Positions 33,133 to 43,539 of a stretch of 64,000 nucleotides of DNA are shown here, piece after piece. Under the pieces are notes generated by a model. The model did no database searches, was not told the origin of the DNA, and saw nothing but the letters and a program-made list of their open reading frames with translations. This DNA comes from Atherinomorus stipes (taxonomy: Eukaryota > Chordata > Actinopteri > Atheriniformes > Atherinidae), in NCBI GenBank assembly GCA_023101725.1, contig JALJCO010010567.1:97001-161000 (forward strand). The letters run 5' to 3'. The position numbers and the translations under genes were made by a program. Positions within the stretch are counted from its first letter, which is position 1. Each line of letters opens with the position of its first letter.

Positions 33133-34075
33133 ATGAGAGATGGGGTTTCTGGATCCGTCCTCCAGTGGTTCTCCCCATATATAAAAGGCAGAACCTTCAA
33201 TGTTGCCTTTAACAATGTAATGTCAAATGTGTCCGACCTGTCTTGTGGAGTTGCACAAAGTTCTGTTCTAGGGCCCCTTTTGTTTTTGCTGTACTTGAAG
33301 CCTCTTGGTCAGCTGATCCGTGGTTTGAAGAATGTATCCTAACTTTTATGCAGATGACATTTAGTTGTATTGTTATTTTAATGATTCAAAATCTCCCCTT
33401 TTATCCAAGCTCCTGGAACGTATGTCCTCCATCATAAACTGGCTGTCCTCAAATTACCTTAAAATTAATTCCAGTAAGACAGAAATGTTGATCACTGCTC
33501 CTGATAAAAAGATTCCCCTGATCAAGAACCACCTCGGTGCTCTGGGCTCGTAGGGTGGTGTTTGACCAGGCTGTCTGTGGAGGGTCATTCCCGACGGCTC
33601 AACAAATGTTATTTTTCAGATCTTGAAATGATCATTCATGCTTTTAACTTGTCTTGTATTGATTATTTAATTCTCTTTTTAATTGTTTTAATAAGAGCAC
33701 ACTGAAAAGACTCCACTTAGTCCAGATTTCTGCTGCTAGACTTTTATCAGGTCCACATCACTCCTGTTCTATCAAATCTTCATTGGTTCAAATTTGGAAT
33801 TGATTTTAAAATCTTAATTTTGACCTTTTAGACGCTGCGTGGCCCCCCCGGTATGATCTAGATCTGCTGTGTCCCTATACTTCAGGGAGCACCCTTATTT
33901 CCTCCGGCCAGAGTCTCCTGAAGGTCCCAAATACCCGTTTTAAAACCCGGGGGTACCTGGCTTTTAAGACCGTAGCCCCTAGACTCTGGAATGACCGCCC
34001 CCTGTCTACGAAGCTTTCTGGACTTGGAGGCATTTTAACTTGTAGATTCAGGTTATTAATGTAAAGATGTTGTAT
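33133..34075 (+). pseudogene. L2/Maui-like LINE reverse transcriptase relic
   Basis: The frame encodes SGSVLQWFSPYIKGRTFNV then LSCGVAQSSVLGPLLFLLYL, reverse transcriptase motifs of L2-clade LINEs. The catalytic box follows after a frameshift as FYADDI with a stop replacing the usual Q before LYCYF. Then WLSSNYLKINSSKTEML is intact. The C-terminal part (about 33700-34075) shows ISAARLLSG, PYTSGSTLISSGQSLLKVP and VAPRLWNDRPLS in shifting frames. Several frameshifts and stops make it dead. The 5' region, including the endonuclease, is absent. Confidence 0.85.
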
Positions 34076-34102
34076 TTATCATGTCACTGAAGACCATCAT
34101 GC

Positions 34103-34122
34103 CCCCCCCCCCCCCCCCCCCC
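34103..34122 (+). repeat. Poly-C tract
   Basis: About 20 consecutive C directly downstream of the LINE relic. Confidence 0.85.
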
Positions 34123-35208
34123 GGCTCATGCTTATCATTGGCTGAGAAGCATCCCTTGATATCTTGTAATGATTTTTTAAACTATGAGAGTGATTTTGTC
34201 CCCTTTCTTTTTTTCTGAAAAAGGCTTTTATGTTTTATTACTAACACCCAGCTGAACGACAACTGAAAAGCCTGCAGAAACTGTCCAGAATTTCACAGTT
34301 TTCACAATTTCACTCCTGGTAGGATTACAAATAACTTATCTGCCTCTAAATCAAGAAGAAACTGAATTAGAAGAATGTCCTTCTACACAGAAGCACTTTG
34401 GTACCAACTTTGGCTCCTCAGTGTGTCCCTACTGTTGTCAAGAAGGATTAATTATGGATTGGGAGGGTTTTGCTGCAGTTTCCTTTGACATCATTACACA
34501 TTACATACTCCACTAATGTGATGTAACCATGACACACTGAGAAAATCAACTGATGGACGACAACTTTGTCATGCATGACAGCATCTCCCCAGCTCACCTC
34601 TGCGTTGTTATTCATGAGCGCTCCTGCTCACATCTGATCAAGTACATAGAAACATCATCCAGGAGAACGTGCAGATCTCTAATTATAAAAAGTGAAGGAT
34701 AAAACAAATGTTGCTATGTCTTCCTACACAATCTCCACAGAAAGATTTCCAGCTCTTTCACCAACAGATAATAATGGTGGAGCATGTCATGCACCTCAGT
34801 GTTTTCCTAATTCTAGAGTATACCTTCTGCAGAATGAGGGTGCAAAGTGCAGCCGTAATAGATGGAAAAATTACAGGTACAAAATTACATTGTAAGACAG
34901 CCTGAAATTTCCATGGTCATTTTACTGTGTGAATCAGGGGTCTTTATGATACCTTTCTCATATTTCTCCTTCAGTAGTAAAATGGAGACAACCAAAAGGC
35001 ATGAAATGGAGATTTGAAGGGAGAAATGATTGGATATTTAAAATGAACAAGAAATCCCAATTTTTGTCATTTCTTTTAGGGAGTGGTAGCTTTGTAGTTA
35101 GTTATAACTACGAGTATAGTAGATCCACAATACAAAATCAACGTAGTGATTTCAATTTATTATTTTGTCAATTCAACTCATTTCACTAGTAGCTGATTCT
35201 TTTGTGTC
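34123..35208. other. Intronic sequence, nothing recognised
   Basis: Unique-looking AT-rich sequence without termini or coding similarity. Confidence 0.5.
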
Positions 35209-35212
35209 TTAA

Positions 35213-36381
35213 AGGAGCCCTGTCATAAAAAAATGGACTCTTAAGAGCTTTTAAGCATGTCAGTGTGTTATTTCCTCATCAAGAAATGATTTAAATTGCT
35301 ATTTTTCTTCATTCATGCATATTTGAGTAATCTACATGAATATTTAAACCAAGCACTACCTCCCTGCAAACGACTGACTATCCGCCCTGTTACGTATAAA
35401 TGTGGCACCAATCACGAAGCGACAAACACGCATGCGCAGCATCGTAGCAAGACGCCCTCTTTGTTAAACAGAAACTCCAAGAGAATCCTATCCACACTCT
35501 CTGAGGAAGAAACTAACACCTGCAGGAAGATTTCCTCAGAGACAAACAGTCATCAGCTAACAGACGTTTGCTCCAGAGTTCAGGAGATTTTTTATTTTAT
35601 TTTTTATTTTTACTTTTTTAAGCTCTAGAGGACAGCAAGTTGGGAAAAATGTGGTTGCGTTCAGCGTAGGAGTTTGTTGTACTGGACGAATCGACTTGCC
35701 AGAAGTGGTTGGATTATAACTTCAGGAGCAGAAAAAAAACTCAACTTTGTGTGTGAACTTCACTCCTGACAACTTCATGAATCTCGGGCAGTAAAGTGTT
35801 TTTTTCTCTGGGATTACTTCTGAAACCTGACGCAGTTCCTACTATAAAAACGCGCATGGACAGACAACAACACCGGTGAGTCAAACACATCTCTCAGCTC
35901 AATGCTAAGTATTAGCCAATGATTTGTTCGCTAATTTACTTACTTGTCAGGGTCTCTGTGGTACTTCTGTGGTACTGCGTGTACTTCAAACTCCATATCA
36001 GACTCTGGCTTGAGCGCATACAGCTCCATAACAGGCTGCTCCGTTTTATCCCGTCAATCTGAGTCCGATTATCCATCAGTGTTTACAAATAGCATCCATG
36101 TGAGAGCTGCTGGTGCCGGTGTTAAGAACAATTCTGTAACCCTTCAGAATAAGTGTCTCTTCCGGGGCGACGTCATGAAATGGACATAAAACATGCTGCA
36201 ATTGGTCAAGAGCTCCGTGGTTCAGTACAGTCAGCCATCTTACTTCCGTGTTGGAAATTAGACACATAAAAAAACTAATATTTAACACCAAATTAGTTTC
36301 TATAGTGGCGATGGGAACATATCTAGCTTATAAATGCCTGTGTTTGACTTTTGGAACGTTTGAAAAGCTGATACATCTCCT
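35213..36381 (+). mobile_element. TTAA-flanked element E3, copy 2
   Basis: TTAA at 35209-35212 and 36382-36385. The ends AGGAGCCCTG and ACATCTCCT are inverted. Colinear with 10629-11790 over its length. Slightly better preserved ends than copy 1. Confidence 0.8.
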
Positions 36382-36415
36382 TTAAATGGAAGGGTATGTA
36401 AACTTTCAAGCACAA

Positions 36416-36479
<64 letters not shown>

Positions 36480-36480
36480 A
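36416..36480 (+). repeat. (CTAT)n microsatellite
   Basis: About 16 perfect tetranucleotide units ending directly at a Tc1-like element. Confidence 0.95.
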
Positions 36481-36482
36481 TA

Positions 36483-37011
36483 AAGTCGCCCTCAAAATAA
36501 TTCATACCTTCCAATAATTCGGAAGAAAAGGCTAAATTCACAAGACTAATTCAAATAACAATAAACTAAAGAAACTAATAATAAATAAAAATTAACAAAA
36601 TTATAATTTACTGAATAAAATGTTGCTTTTGAATTATAGTTAAAAATAATTTTTTTTTAAGAAAACAAACAAAACTTTTTCGGACACATCAGAGCACTTT
36701 TCCCACGAACGCTAGACCAAAATACCTGTCAACAGGTGTAGAAGTCTTTTGAACTTTACAGAAAACACCTAATTGCAGTGATTGTCTCAAAGTGTTGCCC
36801 AACAAAACTTTCGCTTCGGAGCCCCATCATGCTTGTTGGCTTGTTTTAGTTTTTGTGTTTGTTTTTTAATTCTGTTGAACCACGATTCAAAATCAATGTC
36901 AAGATTTTCGTAGAATTTTTTTTAATTATTACTTCTGTTAATTCTTATTTCACTGACAGCTGATTTTTTTCATCTTTACTTGGAGATTATGCATCATTTT
37001 GAGGATGACTG
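36483..37011 (-). mobile_element. Small Tc1-like family T2, copy 2
   Basis: TA-flanked (36481-36482, 37012-37013). The ends AAGTCGCCCTCAAAATAATT and ATTTTGAGGATGACTG are inverted. It contains ACCTGTCAACAGGTGTAGAA, the reverse orientation of the internal motif in the other copies. Confidence 0.8.
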
Positions 37012-37039
37012 TATGTACATATACTGTAGGTCATTAAAC

Positions 37040-37062
37040 CTATATATATATATATATATATA
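37040..37062 (+). repeat. (TA)n microsatellite
   Basis: About ten TA repeats just outside T2 copy 2. Confidence 0.85.
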
Positions 37063-37870
37063 CACATGTATACCCAATATGTATGTAATATGATGGGCCT
37101 CAGCCTTAAAGTGGTGTAGAAAAAGGATGGATTTTTTTATACTTTGCTCATTTGGAAAATAGAAATTATTTCCTTCCACAAAGTCAGAGTCATGACGAAG
37201 CACAAAGCTTTCAGACCAGGCATTTGTGTGACAGTGTACACAAGTACAATATAGCTGGTAGCCACAGAATGGCAGGATTAGGGCACAGGAGATCAGACCT
37301 CAGCATGACTTCAAGAGAAAACATGTTTTTATCACTCTGCCATCTGCCTTTTATTTAAAAAGCTTAGGGCAAAATGGTAAATGCGTTATTATGTTTGCCC
37401 GTCTCTCTCTGTCTGTCATAATCTAAGGGATTATGCTAAAACTACCAACCAAATTTCAGCCTATCAGAGGGATGGAACGCAGGGAAAGGAAGAAAGATGT
37501 TTTATTTAAAGGCATCCTGGAAGTTTCTTAAACTGCCATGAGAAGTGATCTTTTCAGAAAATTTGGGGCTAAACTTTCATTGCTGCCGTCATGTTAACAG
37601 TCCACACCTGAACTTTCTATAATCATCTTCCCTCTGTTCATCACAACAGCCTGCCTGGTTATCAGCTTGACATTTCTTGCCCCTAGTAGCCGTGGCAACA
37701 CCATCTTTCATGTGAAAAGCCCAGATATTCAGTTCAGTTGAGTTTAGTCCTACTAGTTCATGCAATGTAGCCCAAGAGATAGTTTTAATTTAATCAGTTT
37801 TTTTTCTGACTTACAGAGAACACGGCTACAAGAAACTCAAGTATCCAAAACCTGGGGTCTGTCCTGTAAA
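37063..37870. other. Intronic sequence, nothing recognised
   Basis: No repeats or coding similarity identified. Confidence 0.45.
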
Positions 37871-37876
37871 GCAGCA

Positions 37877-37917
37877 GCTACAAGGGTGGCCGTGGCCACC
37901 CCGGCCACCCTTGTAGC
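37877..37917. repeat. 16-bp-arm palindrome, GCTACAAGGGTGGCCG
   Basis: Arms 37877-37892 and 37902-37917 are exact reverse complements around a 9-base loop. Related GGTGGC/GGCCACCC stretches occur at about 31110-31130 and 57845-57905 (CCAGTCAGATTTCAG next to them). This suggests a decayed repeat family. Confidence 0.85.
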
Positions 37918-37939
37918 TTCGCCCCTGCATCTATTTTAA

Positions 37940-38485
37940 AGGAACAATACACCCACAGAATGATGTGCCTTCATTTTCTACTCACCCTCATGCTGAGCAA
38001 GACTCTGGAGCACTTTTTTAATATCTCAAATGCAGCCAGAGATCTGGGGGGGTTTTCGTCATCCACCAACTTTCATATAATGGAGGTGACCGGCACTCAA
38101 AACAAAAAGGTCCATAAAGTCCACAAAAACTTGTCAGTATTCCTCCATACTGCTCGTTCAATGTAATCCAAGTGTCCTGAGTGGGTAGCGTCCAGAATTT
38201 ACTCGAAACAAAAGTTTTATTTGTAACATTATTTTGCAAACACGGCATTATCACAGATAGTCGTGTGTTATAACTGATTTCCTCGGGTGTTCTGTGGAGT
38301 GGATACGATTGTTGTTAATGACATGCTGGCAGATTCCTATTGACTTATGCTAGCATTAGCATTGGGGACCACCGGTAACAAGAATATGAGGTGAAATAAG
38401 ATGAAATTGTCTTCAGTGATAAGTGGGACCCTGGCTGACTCGAAAATGAGGCCTTACAGTAAGTCAAAAATCCTGAACTTCCCCT
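37940..38485 (+). mobile_element. TTAA-flanked element E4, copy 1
   Basis: TTAA at 37936-37939 and 38486-38489. Ends AGGAACAATACACC and AATCCTGAACTTCCCCT. The interior CTGGAGCACTTTTTTAATAT and AAGTGTCCTGAGTGGGTAGC recurs in the nested copy at 49811-50471. Confidence 0.7.
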
Positions 38486-38569
38486 TTAAAGATGAGGACG
38501 AATGGACCTGTTGCATCTTCTGATGAGACTGGACTGAGTGTGAAACAAAGGAAGCTTGACCTCAATTAA

Positions 38570-39032
38570 AGGGACTTGAGGCAAGATTAAGAAATTAAAC
38601 TCGTGACTGGCGCTTCAGGTAACTGCAGCCATGAGCCAAGCCGTCACAGGAGTGTGCACGAACTGAAGCTATGATGTTGTTTACCACGCTTTTTCTTCGT
38701 AGTTCCACTTTTTAGTGTCTTTCAGTTGATCTGGATCGTTTGCTGACGGCAGAAGAATCCATAACTATTGCTTACAGTGTTTGAATTTACCGCAACCGTC
38801 TTCTTCCTGTATCAAAACTGCGGATGTAGCGTCATTTGATGTCCGCAGGGCAGCGCGGGAAATTCGGCCACCGAATTGCAGCGCTTTATGCAGCAAACAG
38901 CCTGTTCAAGGCAACGGAGAGAAACGTGGGTGGAAACGTTCTTTTGAGCATTTGGTGCTTCATCACCCATTCGTATTAAAAAAAAAATTGACATGCATGT
39001 TTGTTTGTTTTTTATTCCTGCCTCTAGTCCCT
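38570..39032 (+). mobile_element. TTAA-flanked family M1, copy 2
   Basis: TTAA at 38566-38569 and 39033-39036. Ends AGGGACTTGAGGCAAG and TGCCTCTAGTCCCT are inverted. This is the best-preserved copy and defines the family ends. Confidence 0.85.
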
Positions 39033-39049
39033 TTAATGACACTAACATA

Positions 39050-39679
39050 CACTGTCTGGCCAAAAGCTTCTGCAATGTCAGCAGATTTATTTCCATCCAG
39101 TGTTGCATTAATGTTTCTCCAAGATCTTGATGATGATGGTAGAGTCTGACCACTGCTGCATCACTTCATCCTCCTCTCTTCTTACCCTGACGCTCCATCA
39201 CTCTGGAACAGGGTAAATCTGGACTCATCAGATCACATGACCTTTTCTGTTGCTCAAGAGTCCAGACTTTATGCTCCCTAGCAAACCTGAAGCCTTTTTT
39301 TCCCGGTTAGCTTCACTGATTAGTGGTTTTCTTAAGACTACACAGCTGTTCAGTCCCTTGAGTTCAGTCCCCAGTTTTTAATAATGCGTTGGACAGTTCT
39401 AAACCCAGTTTTAGTAGTTTCTGCAATCTCTTTAGATGTTTTCTCTGCTTCATGCTGCTAATGAATTGACCCTTCTCAGACAGATTAACATCTTTACCAC
39501 CACCACAAATGTGTCTTTCCACATGCTTGTTTAGGAAATGATAAGCAAGTCATTGCACCAGTTGAGGTTAAATAACTTGTTGCAGCTGAAAGATAATCAG
39601 CCTTGCAGTAACTGTCCAATAGGAGGCTCCCACCTGTCTGCTTAAATCCAGGTGGCCACTTTTTTTTGGCCAGGCAGTG
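39050..39679 (-). mobile_element. Tc1-like element with CACTG-CTGGCCAAAA ends
   Basis: TA-flanked (39048-39049, 39680-39681). Left CACTGTCTGGCCAAAAG and right TTTTTTTTGGCCAGGCAGTG are inverted. On the minus strand, fragments FAREHKVWTLEQQK and SPDLPCSRVMERQG, then DLGETLMQHWMEINLL, recall Tc1 transposase between the catalytic D residues. Frameshifts break it and the element is shorter than a full Tc1 (about 1.6 kb). Confidence 0.8.
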
Positions 39680-39743
39680 TAGCTCCATACACCATCACAT
39701 CATACTCATGTTTCCATGAAATCAACATCATGTAGGGTATATA

Positions 39744-40586
39744 CAGTCGTCCTCAAAATTATTCATGCCCTCCAATTAAAGAAGGAAAAAAATAAGCTTT
39801 CAATAAAATAAGTTGAAATTGGCAAGAGTAATAATAAATAAAAATTGTATGAAAATCATGACACTGATTTGGAATTGTGCTTCAATAGAAATATTAAAAA
39901 CAAACACACAAAAATAAACAAGCATAATTGCGCTCCAAAACTAAAATGTTTCATTACTTTGAAACAATCACGGCAATCAGGGGTCCGCTTCACGAAGCAG
40001 GTTCAACAAACTCTGAGTGTAACCCTGAACTCTGAGTTGATCTACTCGGAGATATGAAACTGAATATTCGGTCCCAGAACAGCTGATTTGTGTTGGTTTA
40101 ATCAACTCAGGATAGTTCAACCTGGGTTTTTTACATGAGCTACCATGATATAAAGCCAGCATCAATGGAGCACCAATTCGGTGAGTCTCCATGGCAACGT
40201 AGACGAGTTGAGTTACCTACCTCTGTGTTACGGAAAACTCAGAGTTTCCCTCATTTCAGGGTTAAACAACTCAGGATTTTCATTAAATCTGCTTCGTGCG
40301 ACAGACCCCTGGTGTTTTCTCTAATGTTCAGTAAGACTTCTACACCTGTTGACAGGTATGTTGGTCCACTGTTTAAAGGAAAGATGCTTTTATATGTCTG
40401 AGACAGTTTTGTTAGTTTGTTTTTTAAAAATATTATTTTCAACTACAATTCAAAAGCAATAATTTATTTAAGTAACATAACTGTAAATTTTTATTTATTA
40501 TTAGTTTCTTCAGTTACTTATTTGAATTACTATTGTGAATTTAGCATTTTCTTTTAATTGGAGGGCATGAATAATTTTGAGGACTG
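39744..40586 (+). mobile_element. Small Tc1-like family T2, copy 3, next to the exon
   Basis: TA-flanked (39742-39743, 40587-40588). Ends CAGTCGTCCTCAAAATTATT and AATAATTTTGAGGACTG are near-perfect inverted repeats. A separate MITE (39978-40311) is nested inside. Its right end lies 66 bp from the splice donor of the tmem132 exon. Confidence 0.85.
39978..40311. mobile_element. Palindromic MITE nested in T2 copy 3 (CAGGGGTCCGCTTCACGAAG)
   Basis: The left end CAGGGGTCCGCTTCACGAAG and right end CTGCTTCGTGCGACAGACCC are inverted. Sub-terminal AACTCTGAGT / ACTCAGGATT motifs repeat across the halves. This is a common teleost MITE, possibly Harbinger-like. Target duplication unclear. Confidence 0.75.
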
Positions 40587-40654
40587 TACCTTTCTGATGC
40601 ATTAATTATAGAATTTAACAATGATAACATGAATCTGGTTTTCTTTCCACTCAC

Positions 40655-40847
40655 CATAGCCAGAGGGATGATGGCCTGAATATCCCGCTGCACGACCGTC
40701 AGCTCCGTCACAACCTTCTCCGAATCTGGCATCGGGTTCTGGCCCTTGTAGTCAATGTTCCAGTTGATCCTTCTGGTCACCGAGAGGCTTGTGAAGTTCT
40801 CCATCTCAAAATCCAACTGCATCACCTCGACATTTCCCAGTACGTCT
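40655..40847 (-). CDS. tmem132: TMEM132-family internal exon (upstream of the two in this window)
   Basis: The minus strand encodes 64 codons plus one leading base: VLGNVEVMQLDFEMENFTSL at the start and TVVQRDIQAIIPLAM at the end. The FEMENFTS and (R)RI-x-W-N motifs followed by PLAM are characteristic of the TMEM132 extracellular region. The 5' splice site is excellent: GCTATG|GTGAGT with the GT at 40653-40654 on the plus-strand numbering. The acceptor is CACAG|A (exon start 40847) or the overlapping CACAGAG (start 40845); a T-rich stretch lies just upstream. The exon ends in phase 0 and matches the phase of the next exon at 13304. A Tc1-like MITE ends only 66 bp into the downstream intron (at 40586). 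TMEM132 proteins are linked to neuronal adhesion and cytoskeleton; that role is family knowledge, not visible here. Confidence 0.9.
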
Positions 40848-40859
40848 CTGTGAGTCCAT

Positions 40860-41900
40860 TAAAACACACAAAAGAAAATGAAGGTGAAACCAGTGACTGA
40901 AGCACTGCAGACTTGCTAGAGAGGAGATGACAATGCTGTTTAGTGAGTTGTCAACATTTCTTGCTGCATTTCAAGTTTTCCTTAAGTTCCCCTTCAGTTG
41001 GAGGAAGTATTAATGTATTCATTAAGGCCTCGACATGTGAAGCACTGCAGCAGAAAAACTTCAGAGCTGATTAGATTCTCGTTGGATGCTGTGTTCTCAA
41101 TTTCTTCCTCATTCAAAGTGATATTTACATATCTGAAAGCTGCTTCTTTTGTACAACTTATATTACACCTTTTATATAACATATAATTATATGCTGTATT
41201 CTGCTGCCTTGCGCACCTTCAGAGAATAATTTCTTATTATCCTCCACTGAAAGCACAGAAGACCTGCACATACCTTCAGCTTATTTTAAGACTGATCAGA
41301 GTATTGCTGTTTGAAGCAGGATCCACAAAGCTACCCAGCCAGGAAGAAGAAAAACTACATTCTCGCTCTTGCTTTCTGCTCGAGTCAGATCATTTTTATG
41401 CATTCAGCAAAGCTCACATAAGTTGTCAGACATACCCAGTGAGGACACAGCCCCGCAGTATCATAACTCCTCAGTCCACAGTAGCATAAACATCGCCCTC
41501 GGCTTGATTGGTATCTCAGACTCCCAGACAGATACAAGGCTACTGACATTGTTATGGGAGCTTAAAGGCCACAGAGTTGTCTTCACAACCCAGACAATCA
41601 GCTCTGTCTACACTCTGAAAAACTCACCCTTTATGCTGGCAAATTTTTGACTGCTTGACAATAAAATGATAAAAAACGAGGGTTGTTTTTGCTCGATGCC
41701 AACACGTGCCCCTCATTGACAATTGAGCATCAGGAAACTGAAAACCAGGTTATTTTTGGCTCCTCAATGGAAACAATGGAAGCATTGTTGTAAAAATGTT
41801 GCTTTTTTTGAAAGAACATAAGTGATTTCATCACCGCCTGCATTCTCAAACTCACAATAATAAAGTTCACAACAATAAATTGGAGTACTTCTCGTAAAAA
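40860..41900. other. Intronic sequence upstream of exon 40655-40847, nothing recognised
   Basis: Unique-looking sequence with no element ends. Weak open frames only. Confidence 0.5.
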
Positions 41901-41904
41901 CCTA

Positions 41905-42980
41905 CAGTTGTGTGAAAAAGTGTTTGCCCCCTTCCTGATTTCTTTTTTTTTTTTGCATGTTTGTCACACTGTTTCAGATCATCAAAAAAAATTTAATATT
42001 AGACAAAGATAACACAAGTGAACACAAAATGCAGTTTTTAAATGAAGGTTTTATTTTTAAGGGGGGGGGGGGGGTCTAAACCTCCATGGCCCTGTGTAAA
42101 AAAGTGATTGCCCCCTAAACCTAATATACTGGTTGTTCCACCCTTAACAGCAACAACTGCATCAAGCGTTTGTGATAACTGGCAGTGAGTCTTCTACAGC
42201 GCTGTGGAGGAATTTTGTTCCACTCATCTTTGCAGAATTGTTGTAATTCAGCCACATTGGAGGGTTTTCCAGCATAAACCGCCTTTTTAAGGTCATGCCA
42301 CAGAATCTCTATGGGATTCAGGTGGGGGCTTTGACAAGGCCACTCCAAAGTCTTCATTTTGTTTTTCTTAAGCCATTCAGAGGTGGACTTGCTGGTGTGT
42401 TCTGGATCATTGTTCTGCTGCAGAACCCAAGTGCGCTTCAGCTTGAGGTCACCAACAGATGGCCGGACATTCTTCTTCAGGATTTCTTTAGTGGATTTGT
42501 GGATAATGGTTCTCACTGTGGTACTCTGGAGTCCCAAAGCTTTAGAAATGGCTTTGTAATCTTTTCCAGACTGATAGATCTTAATTACTGTGTTTCTCAT
42601 TTATTCCTGAATTTCTTTGGATCGCAGCATGATGTCTAGCTTTTGAGGATCTACTTTGTCAGGCAGGTCCTATTTAAGTGATTTCTTAATTGAGAACAGG
42701 TGTGGCAGTAATCAGGCCTGGGTGTGGCTAGAAAAATTGAACTCAGCTTTCCAAAGATGTGATAAACCACAGTTTAAGTTTTAACAGCGGGGGCAATCAC
42801 TTTTTCACAAAAGGCCATGTAGGTTTGGATTAAAAAATCTTTATTTAAAAACTGCATTTTCTGTTTGGTTGTGTTATCTTTGTCTAATATTAAATTTGTT
42901 TGATGATCTGAAACGTAAGTGTGACAAACATGCAAAAAAATAAGAAATCAGGAAGGGAGCAAAGATTTTTTCACAAATTG
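41905..42980 (-). mobile_element. Internally deleted Tc1/mariner element with ~210-bp inverted repeats
   Basis: It is flanked by TA at 41903-41904 and 42981-42982. Left CAGTTGTGTGAAAAAGTGTT and right, inverted, CAATTTGTGAAAAAATCTTT. Both are followed by GCAT-TTTGTC and GATCATCAAA blocks, so the IR/DR-type repeats extend about 210 bp. It contains a deleted transposase gene on the minus strand. A decayed relative is at 25753-26757. Confidence 0.9.
42121..42600 (-). pseudogene. Tc1 transposase, internally deleted (159 codons)
   Basis: The N-terminal helix-turn-helix part reads IYQSGKDYKAISKALGLQST, as in Tc1-family transposases. After HKSTKEILKK the protein jumps to VLQQNNDPEHTS (second catalytic region) and SPHLNPIEILWHDLKK, which holds the third acidic residue (E) of the DDE triad. 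About 180 residues including the first catalytic D are missing, so it cannot be active although the frame is open. It ends ...LMQLLLLRVEQPVY near the start of the left repeat. Confidence 0.9.
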
Positions 42981-42982
42981 TA

Positions 42983-43493
42983 TCAGTAATTCATGCTCTT
43001 ATTGGACTATACAGGCGTGGAGTTTGGATGTCCATTGAAATACGCACAGTGAGTTTCTTTAGCAAGTGAATTTAAACATGCCAGACTGTTTTAATTGACA
43101 AGGTGGGAACTTTTGTAAATGGTTCTTTGGTTTTTGCTGAGTTTCCAGTGAAGGAACACCAGCGGACAGCCTGGAGTCGTGCAGTGAGCCGTGTCATTTG
43201 CCTGATGACTGCAAAGACGTTGACTGTTGCCCTTCTATGGAAATGAAGGTGAAGTTGAGAGAGAACGGAGGCAGCAGCGAGTCAATCACCAAGGCAAGCG
43301 CTGGTGCCCACCATGTTACTGCGTTTGAAACAATAACTGACCTATTTATTCACAAATGAAACCCTTTTAAAAAGCAAAACGTCCACCAGCGGTTGCTGGA
43401 ATTTCCCCATTATCACAGCCCTGCTGAAACTAAAGGGTACAACAGTATTTTTGTCACCTTAAAGGTACGATTATGTAACATCTTGAGTTGCTG
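42983..43493. other. Intronic sequence, nothing recognised
   Basis: No element ends or coding similarity found. Confidence 0.4.
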
Positions 43494-43539
43494 ATGTTAT
43501 TGCATTTAGAGATGCACCGATCTCTAAATGCAATAACAT
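43494..43539. repeat. 20-bp perfect palindrome across a hAT terminus
   Basis: ATGTTATTGCATTTAGAGAT, loop GCACCG, then its exact reverse complement. The outer 13 bases are flanking DNA and the inner part is the hAT end. Confidence 0.9.

Larger units (their letters stand above)
13305..40654 (-). other. 27.35-kb intron of the tmem132 gene
   Basis: This interval runs from the GTGAGT donor at 40654 down to the CCGCAG acceptor at 13305. The flanking exons are adjacent in known TMEM132 proteins, so no exon is expected between them and none was seen. It contains the transposons and minisatellites listed separately. Long introns are usual for TMEM132 genes. Confidence 0.85.
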
